NCBI GenBank assembly: GCA_025924845.1
Contig: JAICHN010000099.1
Span: 1-12,874 of the forward strand
DNA length: 12,874 nucleotides
Source of the DNA: Chloroflexota bacterium
GTDB lineage: Bacteria; Chloroflexota; UBA5177; JANWHV01
Direction: 5' to 3'
A model generated the notes under the pieces. That model worked only from the letters and a program-made list of their open reading frames with translations. It made no database searches and was not told the DNA's origin. The position numbers and the translations under genes are program-made. Shown in pieces: positions 1-6,798 of the stretch. Each line of letters starts with the position of its first letter. The first letter of the stretch is position 1.

Positions 1-29
1 CCGGCTGAACGGTAGAGTGGGTACCGCGC

Positions 30-1416
30 ATGAACAGCGATGAGCCCGTCACATCCTTCGCCACATTATTGCGGCGCGCGCACTAACGGCGGCTTCACGC
101 AGGAGTCGCTGGCCGAACGCGCCGGGGTGAGCTGGCGGACGATCAGCGACCTAGAGCGCGGTATGAAGCTCCCACGCCGCGATACTATGGCTCTTCTGGC
201 CGATGCGCTGGCCCTACCCGCCGCGGAGCAGGCCGTGTTCGGCGCGGCGGCACGCCCGCCGATGCATCGTACGGCTGTACCAGGCGCGCCGCCTGACGAT
301 CCAAAGCACGTGGCAGCGCCCTGGGTCTATGTTGCCCACGCCCAGACCGACGACGCCGTCGTGGAGCGCCTGCATACCGATCTGGAACAGTATGGGATTA
401 CGGTCGGGGTGGATGAGCATGGCTTGCCGCCGGGGACGCCCGATTGGGAGCAGGCGCTGCGTGAGGCTATCCGCGCCTCCATGGCCTTGCTGCTGTTGGC
501 TTCACCACGTACCCGCACCTCCCGCTACGTGGCCGATGAACTCCGCATCGCCGAGTTGTATGGACGCCGTGTCTTTCCAATCTGGATCGAGGGCGATCAG
601 TGGATGGAGTGCGTGCCGCTTGGCTGGGGAGGGCTGCAATACCTGGATGCACGGGCTGAGCGCTATACGCCGGCAATCGCCGCGCTCGCGGCGGCGATGC
701 AGCGTGTCCAGGCGCCGCGTGCCCATGCCGCCGAACCTGCCGGCCCGCCGTCCATACCAACTGCCGAGCCGCGCAACCCCTACAAGGGCCTCCGTGCCTT
801 CACTCGGGAAGATGCGAGCGATTTCTTTGGCCGTGACACAGTTGTGGAGGCCATGCTCGGGGCGATAGGAACCGCCGCGAGCACTTCGCCCCGCTTCCTG
901 ACCCTGGTGGGAGCGAGCGGCTCCGGGAAGTCCAGTATGATGCTGGCGGGGCTGCTGCCGCGCCTCCAGGCAGGCGCCCTCCCCGGCAGCGCCGAATGGG
1001 TCTACCTGGAGCCGTTCATGCCGGGCGCCCGGCCGCTGGATGCCCTGGCCCTGAGCCTCAGCCTGGCCCTTGGCAGCGCTCCGGCTCCCATCCGGGACGA
1101 GCTTGAGGAATCATCCGATGCGCTGCATCGCCTTGCCCACCGCCGGGCAAACGGCGCCGGGCAGCGGGTGGTGGTGGTGGTCGATCAGGGCGAGGAGATC
1201 TTCGCGTCCGCCATCGAGGAGGGCGAGCGCCGCCTCGTTATCGATCTGCTGGTCACCGCGGCCACTGCCGTGACCGGCCCGGTTCTTGTGCTGATGACCC
1301 TGCGCGCCGATTTTTACGATCGACCGTTGCGCTACCCGGCGCTGGGCGCCTTACTCCATGAACACAGCATGGTAATTCAGCGGCAAGGCACCGATCTGGT
1401 CCAGGAGTTCCCGTAG
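30..1416 (+). pseudogene. XRE-TIR-STAND NTPase gene, frameshifted and 3'-truncated
   Basis: This is the front part of a multidomain signalling or defence protein. Numbering below starts at the ATG at 40. Residues about 15-70 form an XRE-type helix-turn-helix (QESLAERAGVSWRTISDLER). Residues about 95-222 form a TIR-like domain (start WVYVAH; E167 in SRYVADEL is a candidate catalytic Glu). Residues 246-443 form an nSTAND1-like NTPase with Walker A GASGSGKSS (291-299) and Walker B VVVVVDQGEEIF (377-388). Family members usually continue for hundreds of residues, often into WD40 repeats; that part is absent. Homology appears to stop near 1366-1377, and the last 15 or so residues are antisense read-through of the next gene. 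The natural start is probably the ATG at 30, whose frame gives MNSDEPVTSFATLLRRA and then stops at 84-86. Joining this to RTNGGFTQ in the other frame restores a normal HTH start. TIR-STAND proteins are known in anti-phage immunity; this copy is probably dead. Confidence 0.8.
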
Positions 1417-1932
1417 CGTATAGGATCGGCTGGTGGGGAACGCGGCGGCGTCCAGGTTGGGGTAGTCAAGGATGCCCGTAGTGAAGGTTAATACTTCATG
1501 CACGGTGATCGGCGCCCAGATCGCTGGGCAGTGCGGGATATACGTGCAGATTGGGGCGAGATCGTTCACCTTTCCTGCCTGCTCCAGCTGCAGCATCGCC
1601 GCGGTGGCGAACTCGATGTTTGCCGCGAACCCGACGACAAACTTGGTGTCGGCAGTGCTGTGGAGTTGCTTGGCCCAATCCGCCATGCCGTAACCCTTGC
1701 TGAGCAGCACCGTGTTGCCCTGCGCCAACAGTACGCTGCCACTAAAGCGCTTGGCCTTCAACTGCGCGGTAAAATAGCTGTCGATCCGCGCGGCGGCATC
1801 GGCGCGCACCTTCGGGGCACTCACCTGGGCCGCGTGGACGATCGGCACATTCCGGACGGCTGGGCTGAGCGCCGTACCGATGACGAGTCCGGCCGCCAGC
1901 AGCATTAGACCGCGCCGATGATTGATAAACAT
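1351..1932 (-). pseudogene. Beta-lactamase-related serine hydrolase, 5' half only, catalytic serine lost
   Basis: This is the front part of a secreted beta-lactamase/PBP-like serine hydrolase (class C type, ABC-transporter-free peptidase or esterase family). The ATG at 1932 is chosen because GAGAGGGG lies just upstream and because it gives a clean signal sequence (MFINHRR, then a hydrophobic stretch to about residue 25). Family landmarks are RIDSYFTAQL, FSGSVLLAQGN, LSKGYGMAD, AAMLQLEQAGK and ICTYIPHCP. The usual G-S-x-T-K-Q-F box carrying the Ser-x-x-Lys nucleophile reads GFAANIEF here (residues 101-108), so the serine and lysine are both missing. The usual LLTHTSGI reads VLTFTTGI. The protein ends about eight residues after LPLN, where homologues continue for a further 150 or more residues with the Tyr and His-x-Gly motifs. 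Truncation coincides with the junction to the STAND gene. It is judged a degenerate fragment. Confidence 0.8.
1363..1378. other. Junction of two truncated genes, tail to tail
   Basis: Recognisable STAND sequence on the plus strand (GALLHEHS) runs to about 1368. Recognisable serine hydrolase sequence on the minus strand (ALPLN) runs to about 1375. Each reading frame then continues only into the antisense of the other and stops (plus at 1414-1416, minus at 1353-1351). No terminal repeats, target duplication or insertion sequence is visible at the joint. An inversion or deletion with both breakpoints inside genes would produce this; so would a chimeric assembly. Confidence 0.65.
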
Positions 1933-2050
1933 GCTTCCCCTCTCCTTCGCTCGGACGGGTTTCACTCGGCCACACGGTCGATAATGCAACTACGGGGACC
2001 GCCGTCCATGCCCCTAGTCTGAGACCTGGAGGCCCGGCGCGGTATGCGCG

Positions 2051-2070
2051 ACTAACACTAACACTAACAC
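2051..2070. repeat. ACTAAC hexamer tandem repeat
   Basis: Three full perfect copies of ACTAAC plus a partial copy. It is AT-richer than the flanks. No function can be assigned. Confidence 0.85.
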
Positions 2071-2201
2071 CTTTACCTGCACTTCCTCCCCGAAAGCAGC
2101 AGGAACACCGCGCCCGAGCGGACGCCGCGCCTGTAAATGCGCCCGCTGAATGAGGGCGTAGCGATGTTTTGGGGCAGAGCGCCCCGTCCTGGAGGCGCGG
2201 G

Positions 2202-2312
2202 TAGGAGCGCGGATCGCCAGGCCCGCCTACGCGACCAACCGCCGGCACCGACCGTGCTATCCGGATGACCAGCCGCGGCTGAACCAAGCGGGCCTGGAGA
2301 CCCACGCTCCTA
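2202..2312. repeat. Inverted-repeat element with 25-nt imperfect arms
   Basis: The left arm 2202-2226 and the reverse complement of the right arm 2288-2312 match at 22 of 25 positions. The arms begin TAGGAGCG and end CCAGGCCCGC. They enclose 61 nt that include a perfect 12-nt palindrome CAGCCGCGGCTG at 2270-2281. The whole could fold into a long hairpin or be a small non-autonomous (MITE- or REP-like) element. It resembles intergenic repeats I associate with Chloroflexota genomes, but copy number cannot be tested here. Confidence 0.7.
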
Positions 2313-2419
2313 AACTACGCGCCCCAGCGGGCTCTGGTTAGCGGTGGTCCTGGTACCGTCTGGATCAGCAAACTCCGGTGCGCCTGCTCAGTGATTGGAT
2401 CGGCGGGATGGGGGAAGCC

Positions 2420-2567
2420 GGGGACTGCGGTCCCCTGGTAGGCACGGGGCGACTGCGGTCGCGAGGGAGCTGCCTGTCAACCCGGCCGCAGCCGTTCGTC
2501 CCTACCTCGCGACCGCAGTCGCGGGTCCCGTCGCCCACCCGGCCACAGTCGCGGATCCCGTCGCCCA
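2420..2567. repeat. Cluster of iterated GC-rich palindromes
   Basis: Variants of GACTGCGGTC and its complement recur. There is a hairpin GGGGAC/GTCCCC at 2420-2435. A perfect 18-nt inverted repeat pairs 2449-2466 with 2505-2522. A 22-nt direct repeat with one mismatch lies at 2516-2537 and 2546-2567 (period 30, core CAGTCGCGG, then TCCCGTCGCCCA). A related GGACCGCAG occurs just downstream, near 2584. Probably a small nest of a dispersed repeat family. Confidence 0.75.
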
Positions 2568-2738
2568 GCCTACTCACTCCTCGGGACCGCAGCCGGAAAA
2601 AGATAGATCCAGTTAAGCGAAGGATCGTGACGCCGTGGGCGACAAATGAGCGGAGGGCACGACCAATTGCCGGAATGGCGGAACGGCAGGCGGGTACAAT
2701 GACCATGCCGGTCCTCCACCCGATGCCGGCTGATTCCC

Positions 2739-2743
2739 AGGAG
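2739..2743 (+). promoter_or_regulatory. RBS deciding the GTG start of the MFS gene
   Basis: AGGAG with a 5-nt spacer to the GTG at 2749. No ATG in frame nearby fits better; the next Met in frame is residue 35, just before the first helix. Confidence 0.65.
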
Positions 2744-2748
2744 ACTGC

Positions 2749-4089
2749 GTGAAACGACAGCGCAACGGTGCCGCTCAGGAGCCTCCGGAGGCTCCGCCCT
2801 CGTCTTCCCGCACCCGCGACACGGCCGGCACCCATGATCCCTATGGCGCCATGCGCTACCGAGATTATCGCCTGCTCCTGATCGGCAGCTTCGTGGGTGG
2901 ATTCGGCCAACAGATGCTCTCCATCGCCCTGGGCTGGGAACTCTACAACCGCACCCGATCCGCCCTGGTGCTCGGCGGAATCGGCCTCGCCCAGGTGATC
3001 CCGCTCATCCTGCTTACCCTGCCCGCCGGTCACGTGGCGGATCGCTATAACCGGCGGTACGTGGTGATGGCCGCTCAGGCGGTCTTAGCACTGGGGTCGC
3101 TGGGACTTGCCGCCTTATCGGCCGCGCACGGCCCCTTGCTGCTGATCTACGGGTGCCTGGTGGTGATCGGCGGCGCCTCCTCGTTCAGCAGCCCGGCAGG
3201 CTCCGCCATGGTGGCCCAGGTCATTCCGGCGGCGGTCTACGAGAATGCGATGACCTGGCGAAGCAGCATCGGGCAGTTGTCGGCCGTGATGGGGCCGGCG
3301 GCGGGCGGCTTCCTGATCGGCCTCTTGCATGGGGCAACCTGGGTCTACGTGATCGATGGCATGTGCGCCCTGGTCTATGTCTCGTTGCTTTCCCTGATGC
3401 GGGTGCGTCGGCACGAGCGAAACGTCGGTTCCGGGCGATCGCTCCGCTCGTTGGCGGAGGGTCTGCGGTTTTTCGCCCAAACCCAGGTCATGCTGGCGGC
3501 GATCACCCTCGACCTTTTCGCCGTGCTGCTGGGCGGCGCGACGACACTACTCCCGGTATTCGCCAGGGATATCCTGCATGTCGGCCCATTTGGCCTGGGC
3601 TGGTTGCAAGCGGCCTCGTCGGTGGGGGCGGTGTGTATGGCGCTCGCGCTGGCGCACCGCCCCCCATTCGGCAAAGCGGGCCGCACCTTACTGCTGGCGG
3701 TGGCGGCCTTCGGGCTGGCCACGATCGTCTTCGGGCTGTCGCGTTCGTTCCTATTATCGTTCGCGATGCTCTTCCTGCTCGGCGCCTACGACAACGTCAG
3801 CGTGGTGATCCGTAGTACCCTGGTACTCATGCGGACGCCGGATGAGATGCGCGGCCGGGTGGGCGCCGTCAGTTCGCTGTTTGTCGGGACATCCAATCAG
3901 CTGGGAGGCTTCGAGTCGGGCCTGGCGGCCCAGATCTTCGGCCCAACCCTCGCCGTGGTCGGGGGCGGTATCGGCACAATAATCGTGGTGCTGCTGGTCG
4001 CCTGGCGTTGGCCCGAGATGCGTCGCCTCACCACCCTGGCCGAGGCGGTGCCGCCGCCCGCGTCGCGGCAGGCGGAAGGAGTGGGATAG
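2749..4089 (+). CDS. MFS transporter, MFS_3 / EntS-like exporter
   Basis: A 446-residue major facilitator superfamily membrane protein of the drug or siderophore exporter type (MFS_3). The GTG start at 2749 has AGGAG five bases upstream. Residues 1-35 are a polar, disordered, Ser/Pro/Thr-rich cytosolic tail. Hydrophobic helices then run from about 42 to 415. The conserved loop 2-3 signature is GHVADRYNRR (94-103). The second half carries LLPVFARDILHVGP (about 267-280) and MRTPDEMRGRVGAVSSLFVGTS, both typical of the family. The substrate cannot be read from sequence. It is followed by a 175-bp gap and a GH1 gene on the same strand; a functional link, such as sugar or aglycone export, is possible but not shown. 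It points away from the minus-strand operon. Confidence 0.88.
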   Translation: MKRQRNGAAQEPPEAPPSSSRTRDTAGTHDPYGAMRYRDYRLLLIGSFVGGFGQQMLSIALGWELYNRTRSALVLGGIGLAQVIPLILLTLPAGHVADRYNRRYVVMAAQAVLALGSLGLAALSAAHGPLLLIYGCLVVIGGASSFSSPAGSAMVAQVIPAAVYENAMTWRSSIGQLSAVMGPAAGGFLIGLLHGATWVYVIDGMCALVYVSLLSLMRVRRHERNVGSGRSLRSLAEGLRFFAQTQVMLAAITLDLFAVLLGGATTLLPVFARDILHVGPFGLGWLQAASSVGAVCMALALAHRPPFGKAGRTLLLAVAAFGLATIVFGLSRSFLLSFAMLFLLGAYDNVSVVIRSTLVLMRTPDEMRGRVGAVSSLFVGTSNQLGGFESGLAAQIFGPTLAVVGGGIGTIIVVLLVAWRWPEMRRLTTLAEAVPPPASRQAEGVG

Positions 4090-4264
4090 GGACCCGGTAC
4101 AGCGTGGCCTACATACGTTGATTCCGTAGGGGCACCCCTACAAGCGGGAGGAAACCTATGCCAATCCGTACTAGCGGCTACCTTTAAAGGCAGGCCGATA
4201 CCGGCAACCATCGTGCATCGACAGCCGGGAACTCCCATCCGTCGAGCGAGAAGGAGTATACACC
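4090..4264. other. Intergenic gap between the MFS and GH1 genes
   Basis: 175 bp. It holds a perfect 7-bp inverted repeat, GTAGGGG-CA-CCCCTAC (4126-4141), a form seen as a dispersed repeat in Chloroflexota. It also holds a perfect 10-nt palindrome CCTTTAAAGG (4181-4190) and the GH1 ribosome binding site AAGGAG (4251-4256). The inverted repeat lacks a T-tract, so it is not a convincing intrinsic terminator. Confidence 0.65.
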
Positions 4265-5497
4265 GTGGAGATCACCTTTCCCGAAGCCTTTCTCTGGGGT
4301 ACCGCTACCGCCGCGCATCAGGTCGAGGGCGGCAACGTCTACAACGACAACTGGGTGTTGGAGCACACGGCAGGTAGTCCGTATGTAGAGTCGTCGGGTG
4401 ATGCCTGCGACCATTATCACCGCTACCGTGAGGACATCGCACTGCTCGCCGATCTTGGCTTCACGATGTATCGCTTCTCTCTGGAATGGTCGCGCATCGA
4501 GCCCGAGCAGGGCGAGTTCTCCCTGGCCCAACTCGACCATTACCGACGCATGGCGGCAACCTGCCATGAACACGGAATCACCCCGATGGTCACCTTTCAT
4601 CACTTCACCTCGCCGCGCTGGTTCGCCGCCGACGGCGGCTGGGAGGCTGCTGATGCCCCCGAGAAGTTTGCCCGGTTCTGCGAACGGGCTACCGCTCACC
4701 TCGGCGACCTCATTCCCCTGGCCTGTACCCTGAACGAGGTGAACATCGGACCCCTCCTGAGCGCGTTGGGCGTGCCGGGCATGGACAACTTTCGCCAGGC
4801 TGCCTGGTTCGCGGCAGCGGCACGGGCCGTGGGGAGTGAGCCTGCACGGTTCGCGCCGTTCCTCTATGCCGTCTCGGAGCGCGGCCGGGCCACCATTCTG
4901 GCCGCGCATCGGCGGGCCGTGGACGCGATCAAGGGCGGGCCGGGGAAGATTGACGTGGGCTTGACTCTGGCCATGCAGGACATTCAGGCCGCCCCAGGCG
5001 GCGAGGAGACGGCGGCGCGGCTGCGCCGAGAGTTGCTGGATTACTACCTGGAAGGGACGCGCGGCGACAACTTCATTGGGGTGCAGACTTATTCCCGGAT
5101 ACTCTGCGGTCCGGACGGCCCACTTCCCCCGGAAGAGGATGCCGAGCTCACGCAGATGCACTACGAGTTCTGGCCGGAAGCGCTGGAGGCGACAATCCGC
5201 TATGCGAACGCCGCGACGGGCTTGCCCGTCATCGTCACCGAGAACGGGATCGGCACTGATGACGACACGCGGCGAATTGTCTACATCGAGCGTGCTCTGC
5301 GCGGCGTGGCTGCCTGCCTGCGCGATGGATTGGACGTGCGCGGCTACACCTATTGGTCGGCCCTGGATAACTTCGAGTGGGCCCTGGGCTACAGGCCGAC
5401 CTTCGGCTTGATCGCGGTCGATCGGCAAACGCAGGAGCGCACGGTCAAACCGAGCGCTCACCGGCTCGGCGAGATCATTCGGGCACGCGGCTTCTAA
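4265..5497 (+). CDS. Glycoside hydrolase family 1 beta-glycosidase (compact)
   Basis: A 410-residue retaining beta-glycosidase of family GH1 (beta-glucosidase, galactosidase or fucosidase type) with a (beta/alpha)8 barrel and no signal peptide, so cytosolic. The GTG start at 4265 has AAGGAG at 8-nt spacing. Visible motifs are FLWGTATAAHQVEG (residues 9-22), FSLEWSRIEP (71-80), FHHF (111-114), the acid/base Glu158 in TLNEVN, Tyr276 in IGVQTY, the nucleophile Glu326 in VIVTENG, and WSALDNFEWALGY ending in FGLIAVDR. It is shorter than the usual 440-490 residues because internal loops are missing. The acid/base motif reads NEV rather than the usual NEP. Its stop overlaps the stop of the convergent ceramidase-fold gene. 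The likely role is hydrolysis of an imported beta-glycoside; substrate unknown. Confidence 0.9.
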   Translation: MEITFPEAFLWGTATAAHQVEGGNVYNDNWVLEHTAGSPYVESSGDACDHYHRYREDIALLADLGFTMYRFSLEWSRIEPEQGEFSLAQLDHYRRMAATCHEHGITPMVTFHHFTSPRWFAADGGWEAADAPEKFARFCERATAHLGDLIPLACTLNEVNIGPLLSALGVPGMDNFRQAAWFAAAARAVGSEPARFAPFLYAVSERGRATILAAHRRAVDAIKGGPGKIDVGLTLAMQDIQAAPGGEETAARLRRELLDYYLEGTRGDNFIGVQTYSRILCGPDGPLPPEEDAELTQMHYEFWPEALEATIRYANAATGLPVIVTENGIGTDDDTRRIVYIERALRGVAACLRDGLDVRGYTYWSALDNFEWALGYRPTFGLIAVDRQTQERTVKPSAHRLGEIIRARGF

Positions 5498-6798
5498 ACT
5501 GAGCAAGGTATTGCGAAGAGACGTTCGAGTTCGCTCTCCAGGATCGCTACAAGCCGTTCGGCGGTGCCGGGCTCCATGGGACTGACCAGCACTTCATACT
5601 CCATGCGCGTGTAGGCATCCGCGCTTGGCAGGTAGCCGACGTGGCCGTTCGCATAGCCGAGAAGCATGACAGGTTGTCCGCCGGCCGAGCGGAGACGAGC
5701 GCCCAGCGCATTGTAGAGTTCACCGGGCACCGTAACCAGCGCCACCGGGCCGACTCGCAGCACGTCCAGTTCGGCAACCCGCGGCAGACTATGCAGCTTC
5801 TCGGCCAGACGGCGCGCGCCCTCGACTCCTTGCCACGCGGTTTCGATCGTTCTGGCCTCGCTGGGCGAGGTGGGACGCGCGGCCTGGAGTTGCCGTGCCA
5901 TATCCGCCAGGGCGGCCTCGGTGGGAAACGACTTGATTGAGAGAGGAATACGCAACGATCGCGCGGCAAGAGTCACCGGTTGGCGACCGGCGATGACCAC
6001 CGAGGCCCGCGCGATGAGCTGCTCCGCGCGCGCCGCCAGCACGCCCCCAAGCCGATCTAGTTCGCTGAAGTCTTGCCCTCGCCGGACATGTCGCGAACTG
6101 ACGTCGGCCGCGGCGCCGGTCACGAGCGCGATCCAGGGTGGTGCGCTGCCCAGGCGAGATCCCAGCGATCGGCGGAACGCGCCCGGCAAATCGGCGGTAA
6201 TCGCCAGGTTGGCCGCTCCCATGACCGTGGGATGAGCGGGGAAGCTTCCCAAAACGGCAGCGGGAACATCGCTGCCAACCTCGTAGAGGATGAGGAGATC
6301 GAGAGCGAGGTCAGCGGGCGTCTCAGGGTGATCGCGGTTGGTCGCCACGTCCGCGACGGGACCGCTGCCCCAGCGCATATCGACCAGGCGCTCGACGGCG
6401 ACGGCGGACGAGGCCGCGGTGACCATTGCGTTGATCAGGGATTCGCGCCAAGCGGTATCAACGGCCGAATCGCTGAATACCCCTCCCACTTCCGGCCCAC
6501 CATGCGTATGAGTGGCGGCCAGCCAGATTGGTCCGATCGTTGCCTGGGGCAGCGCCGCTCTCATACGCGCCCGCACATCTTCCACCAGATCTTGCTCGAT
6601 ATGCAGAATGTCCGCCACGAGGATGACGGCACGGGCCGTCCCGTTTGAGAGTGTCAAGGCATAAACGCCGAGCCGATCGTGTATGCCCCGCGACCGCTCC
6701 TTGCGGGCCCCGTAGCCGCCAAGACGGAGGGGTGTGTTGGGGGTGATGTCCGCGACGGCCCAGCCCGCCTGAAGTGCTTGAGGGCTCATCGGTATCAC
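5494..6798 (-). CDS. Neutral/alkaline ceramidase-fold amidohydrolase, short cytosolic form
   Basis: A 434-residue protein resembling the N-terminal catalytic domain of neutral/alkaline non-lysosomal ceramidases, which are zinc amidases that cleave N-acyl amides. Landmarks are AGWAVADITP (11-20), LGGYG, ATHTHGGPE (95-103), NRDHPE (154-159), FPAHPTV (186-192), TGAAADVSSRH (227-237), VTVPGELYN (355-363) and YANGHVGYLPSADAY (382-396). These supply candidate zinc ligands His97/His99, His189, Glu360 and Tyr396 or Tyr401, matching the His, His, Glu, Tyr set known from the Pseudomonas enzyme. Unlike secreted ceramidases of about 650 residues, it has no signal peptide and lacks the C-terminal domain. 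The GTG start at 6798 overlaps the kinase stop (GTGA), with GGAGAG upstream; an ATG at 6789 is an alternative. As last gene of an amino-sugar operon, it may deacylate an N-acyl sugar; this is inference. Confidence 0.8.
   Translation of the reverse strand: MIPMSPQALQAGWAVADITPNTPLRLGGYGARKERSRGIHDRLGVYALTLSNGTARAVILVADILHIEQDLVEDVRARMRAALPQATIGPIWLAATHTHGGPEVGGVFSDSAVDTAWRESLINAMVTAASSAVAVERLVDMRWGSGPVADVATNRDHPETPADLALDLLILYEVGSDVPAAVLGSFPAHPTVMGAANLAITADLPGAFRRSLGSRLGSAPPWIALVTGAAADVSSRHVRRGQDFSELDRLGGVLAARAEQLIARASVVIAGRQPVTLAARSLRIPLSIKSFPTEAALADMARQLQAARPTSPSEARTIETAWQGVEGARRLAEKLHSLPRVAELDVLRVGPVALVTVPGELYNALGARLRSAGGQPVMLLGYANGHVGYLPSADAYTRMEYEVLVSPMEPGTAERLVAILESELERLFAIPCSV

Larger units (their letters stand above)
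1933..2748. other. Non-coding region rich in short repeats
   Basis: About 0.8 kb without a credible gene. Open frames here (for example 2378-2752 plus, 2365-3033 minus) have low-complexity translations that merely echo the DNA repeats. It contains the upstream region of the serine hydrolase fragment, a hexamer tandem repeat, a hairpin (2171-2175 with 2181-2185), the 2202-2312 inverted-repeat element, the 2420-2567 palindrome cluster, and the upstream region of the MFS gene. A TACAAT at 2695-2700 could be a -10 box, but no convincing -35 is seen. Confidence 0.7.

Noticed and set aside
1742..2305. Minus-strand 187-codon open frame upstream of the serine hydrolase
   Set aside because: It overlaps the hydrolase N-terminus in another frame and has an Arg/Gly/Ala-rich translation without a domain.
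2420..2570. CRISPR array
   Set aside because: Only two direct copies with an 8-nt gap, unequal palindromic variants and no cas genes; the spacing is wrong for CRISPR.
2378..2752. Plus-strand open frame with repeated RPQSR peptides upstream of the MFS gene
   Set aside because: The peptide repeat is only the 30-nt DNA repeat read in frame; no domain is recognisable and its end overlaps the MFS start.
2365..3033. Minus-strand open frame across the repeat region and the MFS start
   Set aside because: The translation is low-complexity, echoing the DNA repeats, and overlaps the MFS N-terminus and its ribosome site.
4126..4141. Rho-independent terminator after the MFS gene
   Set aside because: The arms are perfect but the centre is only 2 nt and no T-run follows.
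4184..5506. Long minus-strand open frame of 440 codons opposite the GH1 gene
   Set aside because: It is antisense to a gene with clear GH1 motifs; its translation shows no recognisable domain and reflects GC-rich codon bias.
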